DNA of 64,000 nucleotides from Bacillus marinisedimentorum (GTDB lineage Bacteria > Bacillota > Bacilli > Bacillales > Bacillaceae_O): positions 1 through 64,000 of the forward strand of contig NZ_LWBL02000040.1 of NCBI RefSeq assembly GCF_001644195.2, given 5' to 3'. How positions within the stretch are numbered: the stretch's first letter is position 1; every line of letters begins with the position of its first letter. Under the pieces are notes generated by a model that was not told the DNA's origin, did not search any database, and saw only the letters and a program-made list of their open reading frames with translations. Below, piece after piece: positions 9,171-17,110 of the stretch. The position numbers and the translations under genes were made by a program.

Positions 9171-9599
9171 TCATACTTCCGTTTTCAACGCCCCGAGAAT
9201 GACACGTTGTAAGTAAGGAGTCATATCCCTTAACTGGTCGGCGTCATAAACCCCTGCATAATGCTGGACAATCAAACCGTCTACGAAAGCGACGAGCAAA
9301 GAGGCCCCATGGTTCGAGTGAAGGACAGGATATGCCTTGTCCTGGTCCAGTTCCGCCAGCTTCACCTGAAGATGGCCGACCATTTTTTTGAACGATTTGG
9401 TGAAAGATCCTTGATCAATGTCACCACTTTCATAACGGGTCAAGACGCGTTTGAGCTTATCCATATTCCGAACATTATATTCCCACGAATCATATAAAAA
9501 CTGTTCAATGAAATCCTCAACGGTCACACTTTCATTGCCCTTGACGGCTTGCACATAGTCATCCTCCAGCTGGCTTAATAGGGCGTTTCTATGATCCAT
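9171..9599 (-). CDS. TetR-like ligand-binding domain protein without HTH
   Basis: 142 residues, all-helical, resembling the C-terminal ligand-binding/dimerisation half of TetR regulators. No N-terminal helix-turn-helix is present, and the roughly 100 bp between this gene and the upstream oxidoreductase gene has no room for one. The ATG at 9599 has AGGAGG 9 nt upstream (TTG at 9602 is the alternative start). It sits downstream of the oxidoreductase gene on the same strand. It may be a relict of a full regulator or an independent sensor/dimerisation partner. The assignment is weak. Confidence 0.5.
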   Translation of the reverse strand: MDHRNALLSQLEDDYVQAVKGNESVTVEDFIEQFLYDSWEYNVRNMDKLKRVLTRYESGDIDQGSFTKSFKKMVGHLQVKLAELDQDKAYPVLHSNHGASLLVAFVDGLIVQHYAGVYDADQLRDMTPYLQRVILGALKTEV

Positions 9600-9680
9600 C
9601 AAGAATGACCTCCTTTCCCGTTTCCCCCTTTCCCTAATTGTGTATTTTACAATCGTTTCCGCGCCCGGCTTTTTAAAACT

Positions 9681-9700
9681 GGGACAAGGAACCTGTCCCT
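9681..9700. repeat. R1 dispersed palindrome copy
   Basis: GGGACAAGGAACCTGTCCCT, near-perfect palindrome between the two reverse-strand genes; same family as the copies at 9114, 10594 and 12591. Confidence 0.75.
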
Positions 9701-9705
9701 ACATC

Positions 9706-10356
9706 TCAAAGAGCCTTTATCGCTTCCTCAACCGGCTTCGACCCCTTCACAACTTGAAACTCCTTCCCGATTGTCGTGTCATTTTCCAGGCAGGCGACAA
9801 TGACGCGTGCAACGTCCTCTCTAGGGATTTTATCCCGATTCACTTCAGGAGCAGCCGTTACCTGGCCGGTTCCCTCATCGTTTGTGAGCCCGCCTGGATG
9901 GATAATCGTATAGTCCAGATCCGTGCGCCTCAGCCATTCGTCTGCATAAAATTTAGCGACGACATATGGCGCAAAAGAGGAGGAAGCGGCCAGGATGGCT
10001 TCACGCCTCGTGTCAAAAGAACTGATCATGATAAACCGACTCACACCTGCAGCTTTAGCAGCTTCGATTGTCTTCACAGCACCATCCAAATCAATCATAA
10101 TCGTTTTATCTTTTCCGGTGTGGGGACCGGACCCGGCTGTGAATACAATTGCGTCGACTCCTTCTGCCGCTTTTGCAATCGTCTCAATATCATCTTCCAG
10201 GTCCACTACAACGGTTTCAGCGCCCAGCTTTTCAAAAAAGGAAGCCTGTTCCGGGTTGCGTATCATCGCCCTTGCTTCCAGGCGGTCATTGTCCTGTATG
10301 AAAGAAACGAGGTGCTTTCCGATCTGGCCATTTGCTCCGACAACTAAAACTTTCAT
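9706..10356 (-). CDS. NAD(P)-binding SDR-type oxidoreductase (YhfK/YwnB-like)
   Basis: 216 residues, the usual length of atypical short-chain dehydrogenase/NAD(P)H-binding proteins. The N-terminal glycine motif GANGQIGKH follows the first beta strand (residues 7-15), then VFTAGSG and ISSFDTRRE. The YxxxK-like segment is YVVAKFYAD. The closest families I recognise are the Bacillus YhfK/YwnB proteins. The reaction is unknown. It is probably co-transcribed with the TetR-like gene downstream. Confidence 0.8.
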   Translation of the reverse strand: MKVLVVGANGQIGKHLVSFIQDNDRLEARAMIRNPEQASFFEKLGAETVVVDLEDDIETIAKAAEGVDAIVFTAGSGPHTGKDKTIMIDLDGAVKTIEAAKAAGVSRFIMISSFDTRREAILAASSSFAPYVVAKFYADEWLRRTDLDYTIIHPGGLTNDEGTGQVTAAPEVNRDKIPREDVARVIVACLENDTTIGKEFQVVKGSKPVEEAIKAL

Positions 10357-10809
10357 TTTGTCATCCTTTCTAATTCATATTGGTCAAATATTCGGCTTTT
10401 CTATCTCCTAACTAGTGACTTCTACAAAACTCTCTCTATCCCTCCAATAGTATGGGATGGTTGTTGCTGATCCCTTTTCTAGTAAGTGCCTGTCACTTGT
10501 CGAATAACCTTGTTTATCGAAAATCTCTTACTTTTCAACTGCATGGGAAAAGTAAGGGGTTTTTTATATGAGAATCGGTCACTCTCAGGATATGGGACAA
10601 GGGACCTGTCCCTCTGTAAAAAATTAACTTTCTTTTCATAAAACTTTCACTACTATTAACACCGTCTTAATGATGGATTAATAGTTTCATCCTATGATTG
10701 GTTTGTCAAAAGGTTTCCGGTGAAGGGCAGGCCCCGTTTTACTATCTGGATACATAAGTGCCGGACCGGAACTGGAAACCGTCAATTTATGAAAAGGGAG
10801 AGGATCGAT
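10357..10809. other. intergenic region with R2/R1 repeats and Pho box
   Basis: No gene seen. It holds a partial R2 repeat (10484-10505, AAGTGCCTGTCACTTGTCG...), a hairpin CTTACTTTTC/GAAAAGTAAG with T run (10527-10565), an R1 copy GGGACAAGGGACCTGTCCCT (10594-10613), and the Pho box described separately. Confidence 0.7.
10624..10672 (+). promoter_or_regulatory. putative PhoP-binding Pho box and promoter
   Basis: Five TT(A/C)A(C/T)-type hexamers at near-helical spacing: TTAACT 10624, TTCATA 10635, TTCACT 10646, TTAACA 10656, TTAATG 10667 (steps 11, 11, 10, 11 bp). This matches the Bacillus PhoP consensus of TT(A/T/C)ACA-like repeats separated by about 5 bp. A TATGAT -10 candidate lies at 10693-10698. 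Phosphate-starvation induction of the phosphatase-tatA-tatC genes is the inference. Confidence 0.6.
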
Positions 10810-12453
10810 TTGGATCGTCGCAGGTTTTTGACATATGTGGGGAGTGGAACAGCAGCGCTTGTGGCAGCATCTTCGGGATTGGATGCATTAACCGGCAAGG
10901 CAAATGCGATGGAGGCAAATCATTTGATGTACGGTAAGCCGGAGGGCCAGGGCAAGCCGTTGACAGCGCCGTTTAAGCCAGTGAGCCGCAGCTGGGAAAA
11001 TGAACTGGTTCTCCCGAATGGATATCATTACAACATCATTGCTTCTTACGGGGATGTCATCAACTCGAAAGGGGACAAATTCGGGGACTCGGCAGACTTG
11101 ACCGTGTATTTGCCAATTGATGCACTTGAAGGCGGAAATCACTCCGAAGAAGGGTTGATTTGGATCAATCATGAGTTCCCTGAACCGGAAAACTATATGA
11201 AAATGCTTGGCATCAATCTGGATACGTTTGACGTTTCCAACCTGAAAAACTACCCGCAACTGCTGAAAATGGAAAAAGAGGCGGTTGGCGGCTCTGTCAT
11301 CCATGTGCGGAAGGAACAAGGCAAGTGGAAAATGGTCAAAGACGATGAATACAACAGGCGGGTTGATGCGACCACACCAATAAAATTGACAGGTCCGGCT
11401 GCTGGAAGCAGTGCGGTCAAAGGCGCAAAACAGGTGGAAGGGACGCTCGGGAACTGCAGCGGCGGGCTTACGCTCTGGAATACGGTTCTTTCCTGCGAAG
11501 AAAACACCTTCTACGGAGAAGACTATGGCTGGCCGGACTTTACAGATGAGCATTACGGCTGGGTCGTGGAAGTCGATCCGTTTGATCCGAAAAAACCTGT
11601 CCGCAAACATACTGCACTCGGGCGCTTTGCCCATGAAAACACGGCGATGGGATTGACGAAGGATGGAAAAGTCGTCGTGTATATGGGTGATGACAAACGT
11701 GATGAATTTTTCTTCAAATTTGTAAGCGATAAAAAGTTCAACAAAACGAACCGAGAAGCAAATTTCGATATTCTGGAAAAGGGAACATTGTATGCAGCCG
11801 ATCTTGGAAAGCAGAAGTGGATCGCTCTTGATTACAATACGAATGAAAAACTGCAAAACTATGAAAAAGGCGGGGAAACGTTCTTCAAGTCACAGGCGGA
11901 TGTCCTCACGTTTGCCCGCGAAGCGGCACGTGCAGCAGGTGCGACACCGCTTGACCGTCCGGAGGATGTTGAAATCCACCCGAAAGACGGCAGTGTATTC
12001 CTGTCACTTACAAATAACTCAAACCACGGAAACTTTTATGGACAGATCGTCCGCTTCGTGCCAAGCGGCAACGACCATGGAAGCGAATATTTCACATTCC
12101 AGATTTTCGTTGCAGGCGGACGTGAGAGCGGCATCACATGCCCGGACAACCTTCACTTTGACAGTAACGGAAACTTGTGGGTTGTGGAAGATTTCAGCGC
12201 AACGGAAGATAACGTCTATTCCGACTATAAAAATTGCGGCGTATTCATGATTCCGACTGACGGGAAAAATTACGGAGAACCGTTCCAATTTGCTTCCGGC
12301 CCAAAGGGATGCGAGGTTACCGGTCCATGGCTGACGCCTGATGAGCGCACGCTTTTCCTGGATGTGCAGCATCCGGAAACGTGGAACAGCTACCCGGGAC
12401 AGAATTTCGGCCGTTCTTGCCTTGTGGCAGTCCAGGGCGGGACGTTCCGCTAA
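10810..12453 (+). CDS. Tat-exported PhoX-type (DUF839) phosphatase-like protein
   Basis: 547 residues from TTG at 10810, which has GGGAGAGG about 7 nt upstream; ATG at 10789 is possible but has a poor ribosome-binding site. The N-terminus MDRRRFLTYVG plus a short hydrophobic stretch is a twin-arginine signal. The body matches the DUF839/PhoX family of secreted alkaline phosphatases and related beta-propeller enzymes. Segments seen include WINHEFPEP, NCSGGLTLWNTVLSCEEN and GRFAHENTAMG. tatA and tatC follow, reproducing the logic of Bacillus phoD-tatAd-tatCd with another phosphatase family. A Pho box lies upstream. Phosphatase activity itself is inferred. Confidence 0.8.
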   Translation: MDRRRFLTYVGSGTAALVAASSGLDALTGKANAMEANHLMYGKPEGQGKPLTAPFKPVSRSWENELVLPNGYHYNIIASYGDVINSKGDKFGDSADLTVYLPIDALEGGNHSEEGLIWINHEFPEPENYMKMLGINLDTFDVSNLKNYPQLLKMEKEAVGGSVIHVRKEQGKWKMVKDDEYNRRVDATTPIKLTGPAAGSSAVKGAKQVEGTLGNCSGGLTLWNTVLSCEENTFYGEDYGWPDFTDEHYGWVVEVDPFDPKKPVRKHTALGRFAHENTAMGLTKDGKVVVYMGDDKRDEFFFKFVSDKKFNKTNREANFDILEKGTLYAADLGKQKWIALDYNTNEKLQNYEKGGETFFKSQADVLTFAREAARAAGATPLDRPEDVEIHPKDGSVFLSLTNNSNHGNFYGQIVRFVPSGNDHGSEYFTFQIFVAGGRESGITCPDNLHFDSNGNLWVVEDFSATEDNVYSDYKNCGVFMIPTDGKNYGEPFQFASGPKGCEVTGPWLTPDERTLFLDVQHPETWNSYPGQNFGRSCLVAVQGGTFR

Positions 12454-12590
12454 AATAAACAGGCGTTCAAGCAGGTATGTAAAGGCAGAAAGTGCTTCGT
12501 TCCAACACCGCTGGCGCCTGGAAGGAGTTCACCTTTTGATTTGCCCATCATGCCAAAAAGTGGATAGCCCATTTTGAATAATCGCAAACT

Positions 12591-12610
12591 GGGACAAGGG
12601 ACCTGTCCCT
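12591..12610. repeat. R1 dispersed palindrome copy
   Basis: GGGACAAGGGACCTGTCCCT immediately before the AAAGGAGG ribosome-binding site of tatA. Confidence 0.75.
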
Positions 12611-12626
12611 GAAAGGAGGTCTACCC

Positions 12627-12842
12627 ATGCTGCAAAATATCGGAGTACCGGGGCTCATTCTCATACTTGTCATTGCCCTGATCATTTTCGGGCCCTCAAA
12701 GCTGCCTGAAATTGGCCGCGCATTCGGCTCAACTTTGAAAGAGTTCAAAAAGTCTACCCGTGAGCTGGTTTCCGACGACCAGCCGGTAAAGGATGCGCCT
12801 GCTTCAGAGGAAGAGAAAGAAAAAGAAAAAGTGATACAGTAA
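12627..12842 (+). CDS. tatA: twin-arginine translocase protein TatA
   Basis: 71 residues: a short N-terminal transmembrane helix (about 5-21), the [14 protein letters not shown] hinge, an amphipathic helix with FKKSTREL, and a charged tail. It is the typical size and pattern of Firmicute TatA, which forms the pore of the Tat export system with TatC. AAAGGAGG lies at a good distance from the ATG. It follows the Tat-signal-bearing PhoX-like gene, probably its dedicated substrate. Confidence 0.95.
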   Translation: MLQNIGVPGLILILVIALIIFGPSKLPEIGRAFGSTLKEFKKSTRELVSDDQPVKDAPASEEEKEKEKVIQ

Positions 12843-12906
12843 GAAAAATCGGGATGCGGGCGCGGTTTTGCGCGTGCATCTTCTTTTTGAATGAAAGGTG
12901 ATCTGG

Positions 12907-13635
12907 ATGGAAAGCCAAGATATGCATCTGATTGGTCATTTGGAAGACTTGCGTAAAAGGATTATCATCACGCTCGCCACATTTATCGTGCTGCTTATTC
13001 TTGCCTTCGTTTATGTTAAGCCGATCTATCAGTGGTTAATGGGGAATTTGCCGGTTGAGCTCGCGGTAATAGGGCCCGGTGAAATCGTATGGATTTATTT
13101 GATGCTCGCAACTGTTGTTGCCGCAGCTGGAACGATTCCAATAGCGGCCCACCAGCTATGGATTTTTATCAGGCCTGCTTTGACGGCTGAAGAAAGGGCA
13201 GTTTCGCTCGCCTACATTCCGGCTCTATTTATCCTATTTGTCATGGGAATCAGCTTCGGTTATTTTTTCATCTTCCCGATTGTGTTCAACTTTCTGTTGT
13301 CCCTATCCGAAGAAATGTTCACGACGCTCTTTACCGTGGAGAAGTACTTTCGCTTTTTACTTCACATGACCCTCCCATTCGGCTTTTTATTTGAGATGCC
13401 CGTCGTGATCATGTTCCTGACCAGCTTAGGGATCTTAAACCCATACAAGCTTCAGCAAATCAGAAAATACGCATACTTTGCACTAATCGTCACAGCCGTA
13501 TTGATCACCCCGCCCGACTTCCTATCGGACATCCTGGTCGTCGTGCCACTGCTGCTGCTGTATGAAGTAAGCATCCTCCTATCAAAAATGGTCTATCGCC
13601 GAAAAAACGACAGGTGCCAGTCACTTGTCGAATAA
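12907..13635 (+). CDS. tatC: twin-arginine translocase protein TatC
   Basis: 242 residues, six transmembrane helices. The N-terminal signature HLEDLRKRI and the FIRPALTAEER loop identify TatC, the Tat signal-peptide receptor. The ATG at 12907 is preferred over the GTG at 12898 because AAAGGTG then lies at proper distance. The last nine codons (NDRCQSLVE) and the stop come from an R2 dispersed repeat copy (13608-13633), so the tail has been rewritten by the repeat. Confidence 0.95.
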   Translation: MESQDMHLIGHLEDLRKRIIITLATFIVLLILAFVYVKPIYQWLMGNLPVELAVIGPGEIVWIYLMLATVVAAAGTIPIAAHQLWIFIRPALTAEERAVSLAYIPALFILFVMGISFGYFFIFPIVFNFLLSLSEEMFTTLFTVEKYFRFLLHMTLPFGFLFEMPVVIMFLTSLGILNPYKLQQIRKYAYFALIVTAVLITPPDFLSDILVVVPLLLLYEVSILLSKMVYRRKNDRCQSLVE

Positions 13636-13673
13636 TCGCAGGAAAACGACAGGTACCAGTCACTTGTCGAATT
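13608..13673. repeat. two R2 dispersed repeat copies
   Basis: Two imperfect palindromes of the form CGACAGGT-(G/A)CCAGTCAC-TTGTCGAAT at 13608-13633 and 13647-13673. The first is inside the end of tatC. Other members are at 10484, 34103, 38686 and 61854. Confidence 0.8.
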
Positions 13674-13681
13674 ATAGGAAG

Positions 13682-13714
13682 CCCTTGCTTTTCAACTGAA
13701 AAGCAAGGGTTTTT
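13682..13714 (+). terminator. terminator after tatC
   Basis: CCCTTGCTTTTC (13682-13693) pairs perfectly with GAAAAGCAAGGG (13698-13709), followed by TTTTT. The similar CTTTTCAACTG hairpin at 10527-10565 also follows an R2 copy. Confidence 0.85.
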
Positions 13715-13728
13715 AAGGTGTGTGACAA

Positions 13729-14937
13729 TCACATTTTTTTAGCAAAATGGTACCCGTTTTCTTTCAATGCTTTTTCAATATCCTCAATATGGGACTGGTC
13801 CCTTGTCTCTAGCGACAGCTCAATCTCACTCTGTCCAGGTGCTACATTCATCCCGATCCGGTGATGCTGGATTGAAATGACATTTGCCCGTTGTTCCGCA
13901 ATGATGTCCAGGATATCACGCAAAAAGCCGGGTTTGTCGGTGACAAGGGTGGAGAGGGTGACGAAACGTCCAGCTTCGGCAAGCCCGAATTCAATAATCC
14001 GCGGAATGAAGTTGATGTCGACGTTCCCGCCGCTGATGATTGGCACCACTTTCCGGTGCTTGATCGGAAGCTTTTGATAGATAAGGGCCGCCAGCGATAC
14101 AGCGCCTGATCCCTCTGCGATTATTTTGCTTCTTTCCAGTAAGGAGAGCATAGTCCGTGCAATTTCCAGTTCATCGACTGTCACAATGTCATCGACATAC
14201 TGTTCAGTAATCTCATACGTGAGTTTGCCCGGATGTTTCACAGCAATGCCATCCGCAATCGTAGGAAACGCTGAAGCGGCAACCGGCTTCTTTTCATGGA
14301 GGGACGCGACCATGCCGGGATATGCTTCCGTCTGCACGCCATAAACCGTTATCGCGGGGTTAACAGATTTTACAGCCGCCGCCACACCCGCAATCAATCC
14401 GCCCCCGCCGATCGGGCAGATGACGGCATCGGCATCCGGCACTTGTTCCAGTATTTCCAGCCCGATCGTCCCCTGTCCGGCAATGACGGCTTCATCGTCA
14501 AACGCATGAATAAATGCTGCGCCGGTTTGGCGTTGCTGCTGGAGCGCAAATTCCAGCGCTTCATCAAATGTGTCCCCGTGCAGAATGACCTCTGATCCGT
14601 ACTGTTTTGTTGCCTGCACTTTTGCCAGCGGAGCTCCTTCCGGCATGACAATCGTGCTTTTGATACCGGCCAACGTTGCCGCAAGGGATACACCCTGGGC
14701 ATGATTTCCTGCAGAAGCGGCAATGACTCCATGCCCCTTTTCGTCCTCTGTCAGCGATGCAATTTTGTTATATGCTCCCCTCACTTTAAAAGAGCCGGTT
14801 TTCTGGAGGTTTTCCAGTTTTAGATACACATCGTTTTCAGCGAGCTGGGAATAGGTTCTCGATGATTCGACAGGTGTTTGGTGGATGACATCAGCCAGCC
14901 TGTTTCTTGCTGCTTCTATTTTATCCAGATTCACCAT
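13729..14937 (-). CDS. ilvA: threonine ammonia-lyase (threonine dehydratase) with ACT domain
   Basis: 402 residues. PLP-dependent fold type II: SFKVRGAYNKI holds the Schiff-base Lys (near residue 50), SAGNHAQGV binds substrate, and GGGGLIAG binds the PLP phosphate. The C-terminal 75 residues form an ACT-like regulatory domain (VTLSTLVTDKPGFLRDILD). It converts threonine to 2-oxobutanoate and ammonia. AAGGAG precedes the ATG. It stands alone, with no isoleucine genes nearby and only 141 bp upstream, too little for a T-box leader, so a catabolic-type enzyme is also possible. Confidence 0.88.
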   Translation of the reverse strand: MVNLDKIEAARNRLADVIHQTPVESSRTYSQLAENDVYLKLENLQKTGSFKVRGAYNKIASLTEDEKGHGVIAASAGNHAQGVSLAATLAGIKSTIVMPEGAPLAKVQATKQYGSEVILHGDTFDEALEFALQQQRQTGAAFIHAFDDEAVIAGQGTIGLEILEQVPDADAVICPIGGGGLIAGVAAAVKSVNPAITVYGVQTEAYPGMVASLHEKKPVAASAFPTIADGIAVKHPGKLTYEITEQYVDDIVTVDELEIARTMLSLLERSKIIAEGSGAVSLAALIYQKLPIKHRKVVPIISGGNVDINFIPRIIEFGLAEAGRFVTLSTLVTDKPGFLRDILDIIAEQRANVISIQHHRIGMNVAPGQSEIELSLETRDQSHIEDIEKALKENGYHFAKKM

Positions 14938-15078
14938 CCGATCACTCCTTCTTCATACTGTTCATAGTTTGGCCAAACGACTTTGTTTTCAACGTTTTTC
15001 GAAGTATAGAAAAACAAAAACACCGTATGTATGCTGGCAATGGAACAGAATGAAAGATTCAAATAGGAGGGTCCCAAA

Positions 15079-15531
15079 ATGAAAAGGTGTAAAATCTGCA
15101 GAAAAAAGCCGCGGATTGAAAGGCGGGTAAACAGCAAAGGCGTCTTGTTTTGCTCGGATGATTGTTATGAGGAATACGAAGACTTGCACGATGATATGGA
15201 TCATCCGTATATCGATGATTATGAGGCGGTCCGATTTGAATATATCGAGTGGATGAAACGATATGAAGATGATTTGTATAAATACTGGCTGTATGGCTTT
15301 CCCCGTAAAAAGGACCTGATTGAGAAAATCGATGACTTGATCGATGAATTCTATGATTATTACAGACTGGAAGGCGCTGACGGTGTGTTTTCTGAAGAAA
15401 TTTACAACTATCTGCTTGCTATTGAGGAACTGAAAGAGGTAATTGCGGAGTGGGAAGCTGATGCTAAAGAACTGAAGAAGCGGCGAAAAGAGCTGGAAAG
15501 AAAGCGGAGGGAAGCGCTTTTGGATGAGTAG
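15079..15531 (+). CDS. hypothetical protein with N-terminal CxxC zinc-knuckle-like motif
   Basis: 150 residues, no family recognised. The N-terminus has CKICRKKPRIER and, after about 20 residues, CSDDC, giving two cysteine pairs that could bind one zinc. The middle is rich in acidic and aromatic residues (YEEYEDLHDDMD, YEDDLYKYW). The last 45 residues form a charged helix (ELKKRRKELERKRRE), probably coiled coil. AGGAGGG precedes the ATG by 6 nt. The gene is divergent from ilvA and ends 2 nt before a large palindromic structure. Confidence 0.75.
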   Translation: MKRCKICRKKPRIERRVNSKGVLFCSDDCYEEYEDLHDDMDHPYIDDYEAVRFEYIEWMKRYEDDLYKYWLYGFPRKKDLIEKIDDLIDEFYDYYRLEGADGVFSEEIYNYLLAIEELKEVIAEWEADAKELKKRRKELERKRREALLDE

Positions 15532-15533
15532 AG

Positions 15534-15649
15534 CCTCTGTTTGCCTTTCGCTGCAACTTACTCAGTTGCAACATCATATTTTGCAAAAAAGACTGAACAG
15601 CAGTGTTTGAACGATTATTGTTCGAACTAATCAAAAACGGCAACAGAGG
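15534..15649. other. 116-bp palindromic element, possible MITE or structured RNA
   Basis: CCTCTGTTTGCC (15534-15545) pairs with GGCAACAGAGG (15639-15649). Within this are TGCAACT/AGTTGCA (15552-15558 with 15564-15570) and GTTTGAAC/GTTCGAAC (15605-15612 with 15620-15627). The fold is a closing stem with two arms. No T run follows, so it is not a simple terminator. Confidence 0.5.
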
Positions 15650-15756
15650 TTTCTCTTCATAAATATCTTAAAGGCGCAGAAATTTTATTTTAAGCTAAAC
15701 CAGCTGGCTAAATAAGAAAATACCCGGGACATCTGTTCACGTGCAAATTGATTGTA

Positions 15757-15875
15757 GCGAAAGGGGCTCGACTCCGACGGGAGCAGCGGGACAGGTGAGA
15801 CCCCGCAAGAGCGCCAGCGATGAGGAGGCTCACCGCCCGCCCCGCGGAAAGCGAGCCCCTGCAGCGGAAATCAAC
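15757..15875. repeat. R4 dispersed intergenic repeat
   Basis: GC-rich block with GGCTCGACTCC, GGGACAGGTGAGACCCCGC, GAGGAGGCTCACCGCCCGCC and GCGGAAATCAAC. This is a dispersed intergenic repeat type I know from many Bacillus genomes. A related block lies at 21176-21248 and a decayed one near 47985-48075. The rest of 15650-16135 shows no gene. Confidence 0.65.
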
Positions 15876-16135
15876 TTTCCGTTCAAACGTGCAAGGGTTG
15901 AAGATCCCTTATTCCACATTCCGGTCTTTTAGAGGAATAGGAACAACGTTTTTATTGCTAATCTAGATCATCTGAGCGCATCAATGGTTCCATTCTTTTC
16001 TGTTTGCTTTGTAGGCGAATGATCAACAACAAACTTCAACTAAAAAAATTAACAAAACCTTCGAACGCTTTTAAAGCATTTACGATTGCGGGATGTAGAA
16101 TAAGAAGCAGAAGAAAGAAATCGGGGGTGAAACAA

Positions 16136-17002
16136 ATGAAAATAGTGGGTGATAGCAGTCTGAACATAAAGCTGTTAAAACAGATATCCTCCAAACCGCC
16201 TCTCTTTGCAAAAGGGGAGCCGCTATTCTGGAATGATCCCCATATTTCAAAGCAGATGCTGGAGGCGCATTTGCATCCTGATTGGGAAGCGGCGAGCAAG
16301 CAGCACGCAACAATCGATCAGGAAGTGGAATGGCTGACAGAATATCTGAACCTGCAGCAAAGGGACAGGGTGCTGGATTTAGGCTGCGGGCCGGGATTAT
16401 ACAGCAGGAGATTCCACCAGAAAGGGCTTGATGTGACCGGCATTGATTACTCGCAGAACTCCATTGCCTATGCGAAAAAGGATGCGGAGGCGAAAAGCTT
16501 TTCCATCGAGTATATTTATCAGGATTACCTCAAAATTGATTATGAGGAAGCGTTTGATGCAATCTTTTTAATCTATTATGATATCGGTGCTTTGACGAAT
16601 GCGGAACGGGATTTATTGCTGGAAAAGGTGCATCGGGCTTTAAAGCCTGGCGGTTCATTTGTTTTCGATGTAATCAGCAGTCATCCCCGCAACGTGAAAC
16701 CGCTACAGAGCAGCTTCCGTATCCATGAAACAGGATTTTGGAGAGACGGTTGCCATATGGAGCTGGCGGAAACGTTTCATTATCCGGAGGAAGATACATT
16801 TTTGGACCAGACGATTATCGTTGATGAGATTGGAGACACAAAGTTATATAGGGTTTGGGAACACCAGTATTCAGAAGAGACGATACGCCCTGTTTTGGAG
16901 GAAAAAGGATTTAAGATTGAGAGTCTTTGGGATGGCCTTGCCGGAAATGAAATTAGTGGAGACGCCAGGGCACTGGGTATTGTGGCAAGGAAAGACGAAT
17001 GA
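16136..17002 (+). CDS. class I SAM-dependent methyltransferase
   Basis: 288 residues. The SAM-binding motif I is VLDLGCGPGLYSRRF, followed by the acidic residue of motif II in VTGIDYS and the post-motif LKPGGSFVFDV. The start is the ATG at 16136, with GGGGGTG upstream; the frame is open further upstream but lacks a ribosome-binding site. The substrate is not evident. The C-terminal part (RVWEHQYSEETIRPVLEEKGF) is as in small-molecule methyltransferases. A terminator follows. Confidence 0.85.
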   Translation: MKIVGDSSLNIKLLKQISSKPPLFAKGEPLFWNDPHISKQMLEAHLHPDWEAASKQHATIDQEVEWLTEYLNLQQRDRVLDLGCGPGLYSRRFHQKGLDVTGIDYSQNSIAYAKKDAEAKSFSIEYIYQDYLKIDYEEAFDAIFLIYYDIGALTNAERDLLLEKVHRALKPGGSFVFDVISSHPRNVKPLQSSFRIHETGFWRDGCHMELAETFHYPEEDTFLDQTIIVDEIGDTKLYRVWEHQYSEETIRPVLEEKGFKIESLWDGLAGNEISGDARALGIVARKDE

Positions 17003-17010
17003 TACATTAG

Positions 17011-17049
17011 GACGGTATCCTGCTGATCAGACAGGGAACCGTCTTTTTT
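17011..17049 (+). terminator. terminator after the methyltransferase gene
   Basis: GACGGT-(A)-TCCTG pairs with CAGGGA-ACCGTC, followed by six T. Confidence 0.8.
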
Positions 17050-17110
17050 AAAACGCAAATAATGAAACTTTTCCGTCAAAAATACGTACTGATTACATGA
17101 GGGGGGAGTT

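Noticed and set aside
10888-11856. 322-codon reverse-strand frame
   Set aside because: Antisense to the PhoX-like gene; no ribosome-binding site and no recognisable motif.
13791-13812. R1-like sequence (GGGACTGGTCCC...) inside ilvA
   Set aside because: It encodes ordinary residues of the ACT domain (ETRDQSH) and is probably chance, though repeat-derived coding was considered.
15741-15932. 63-codon frame in the R4 repeat
   Set aside because: It lies entirely in the dispersed repeat and its peptide is low-complexity; no ribosome-binding site.
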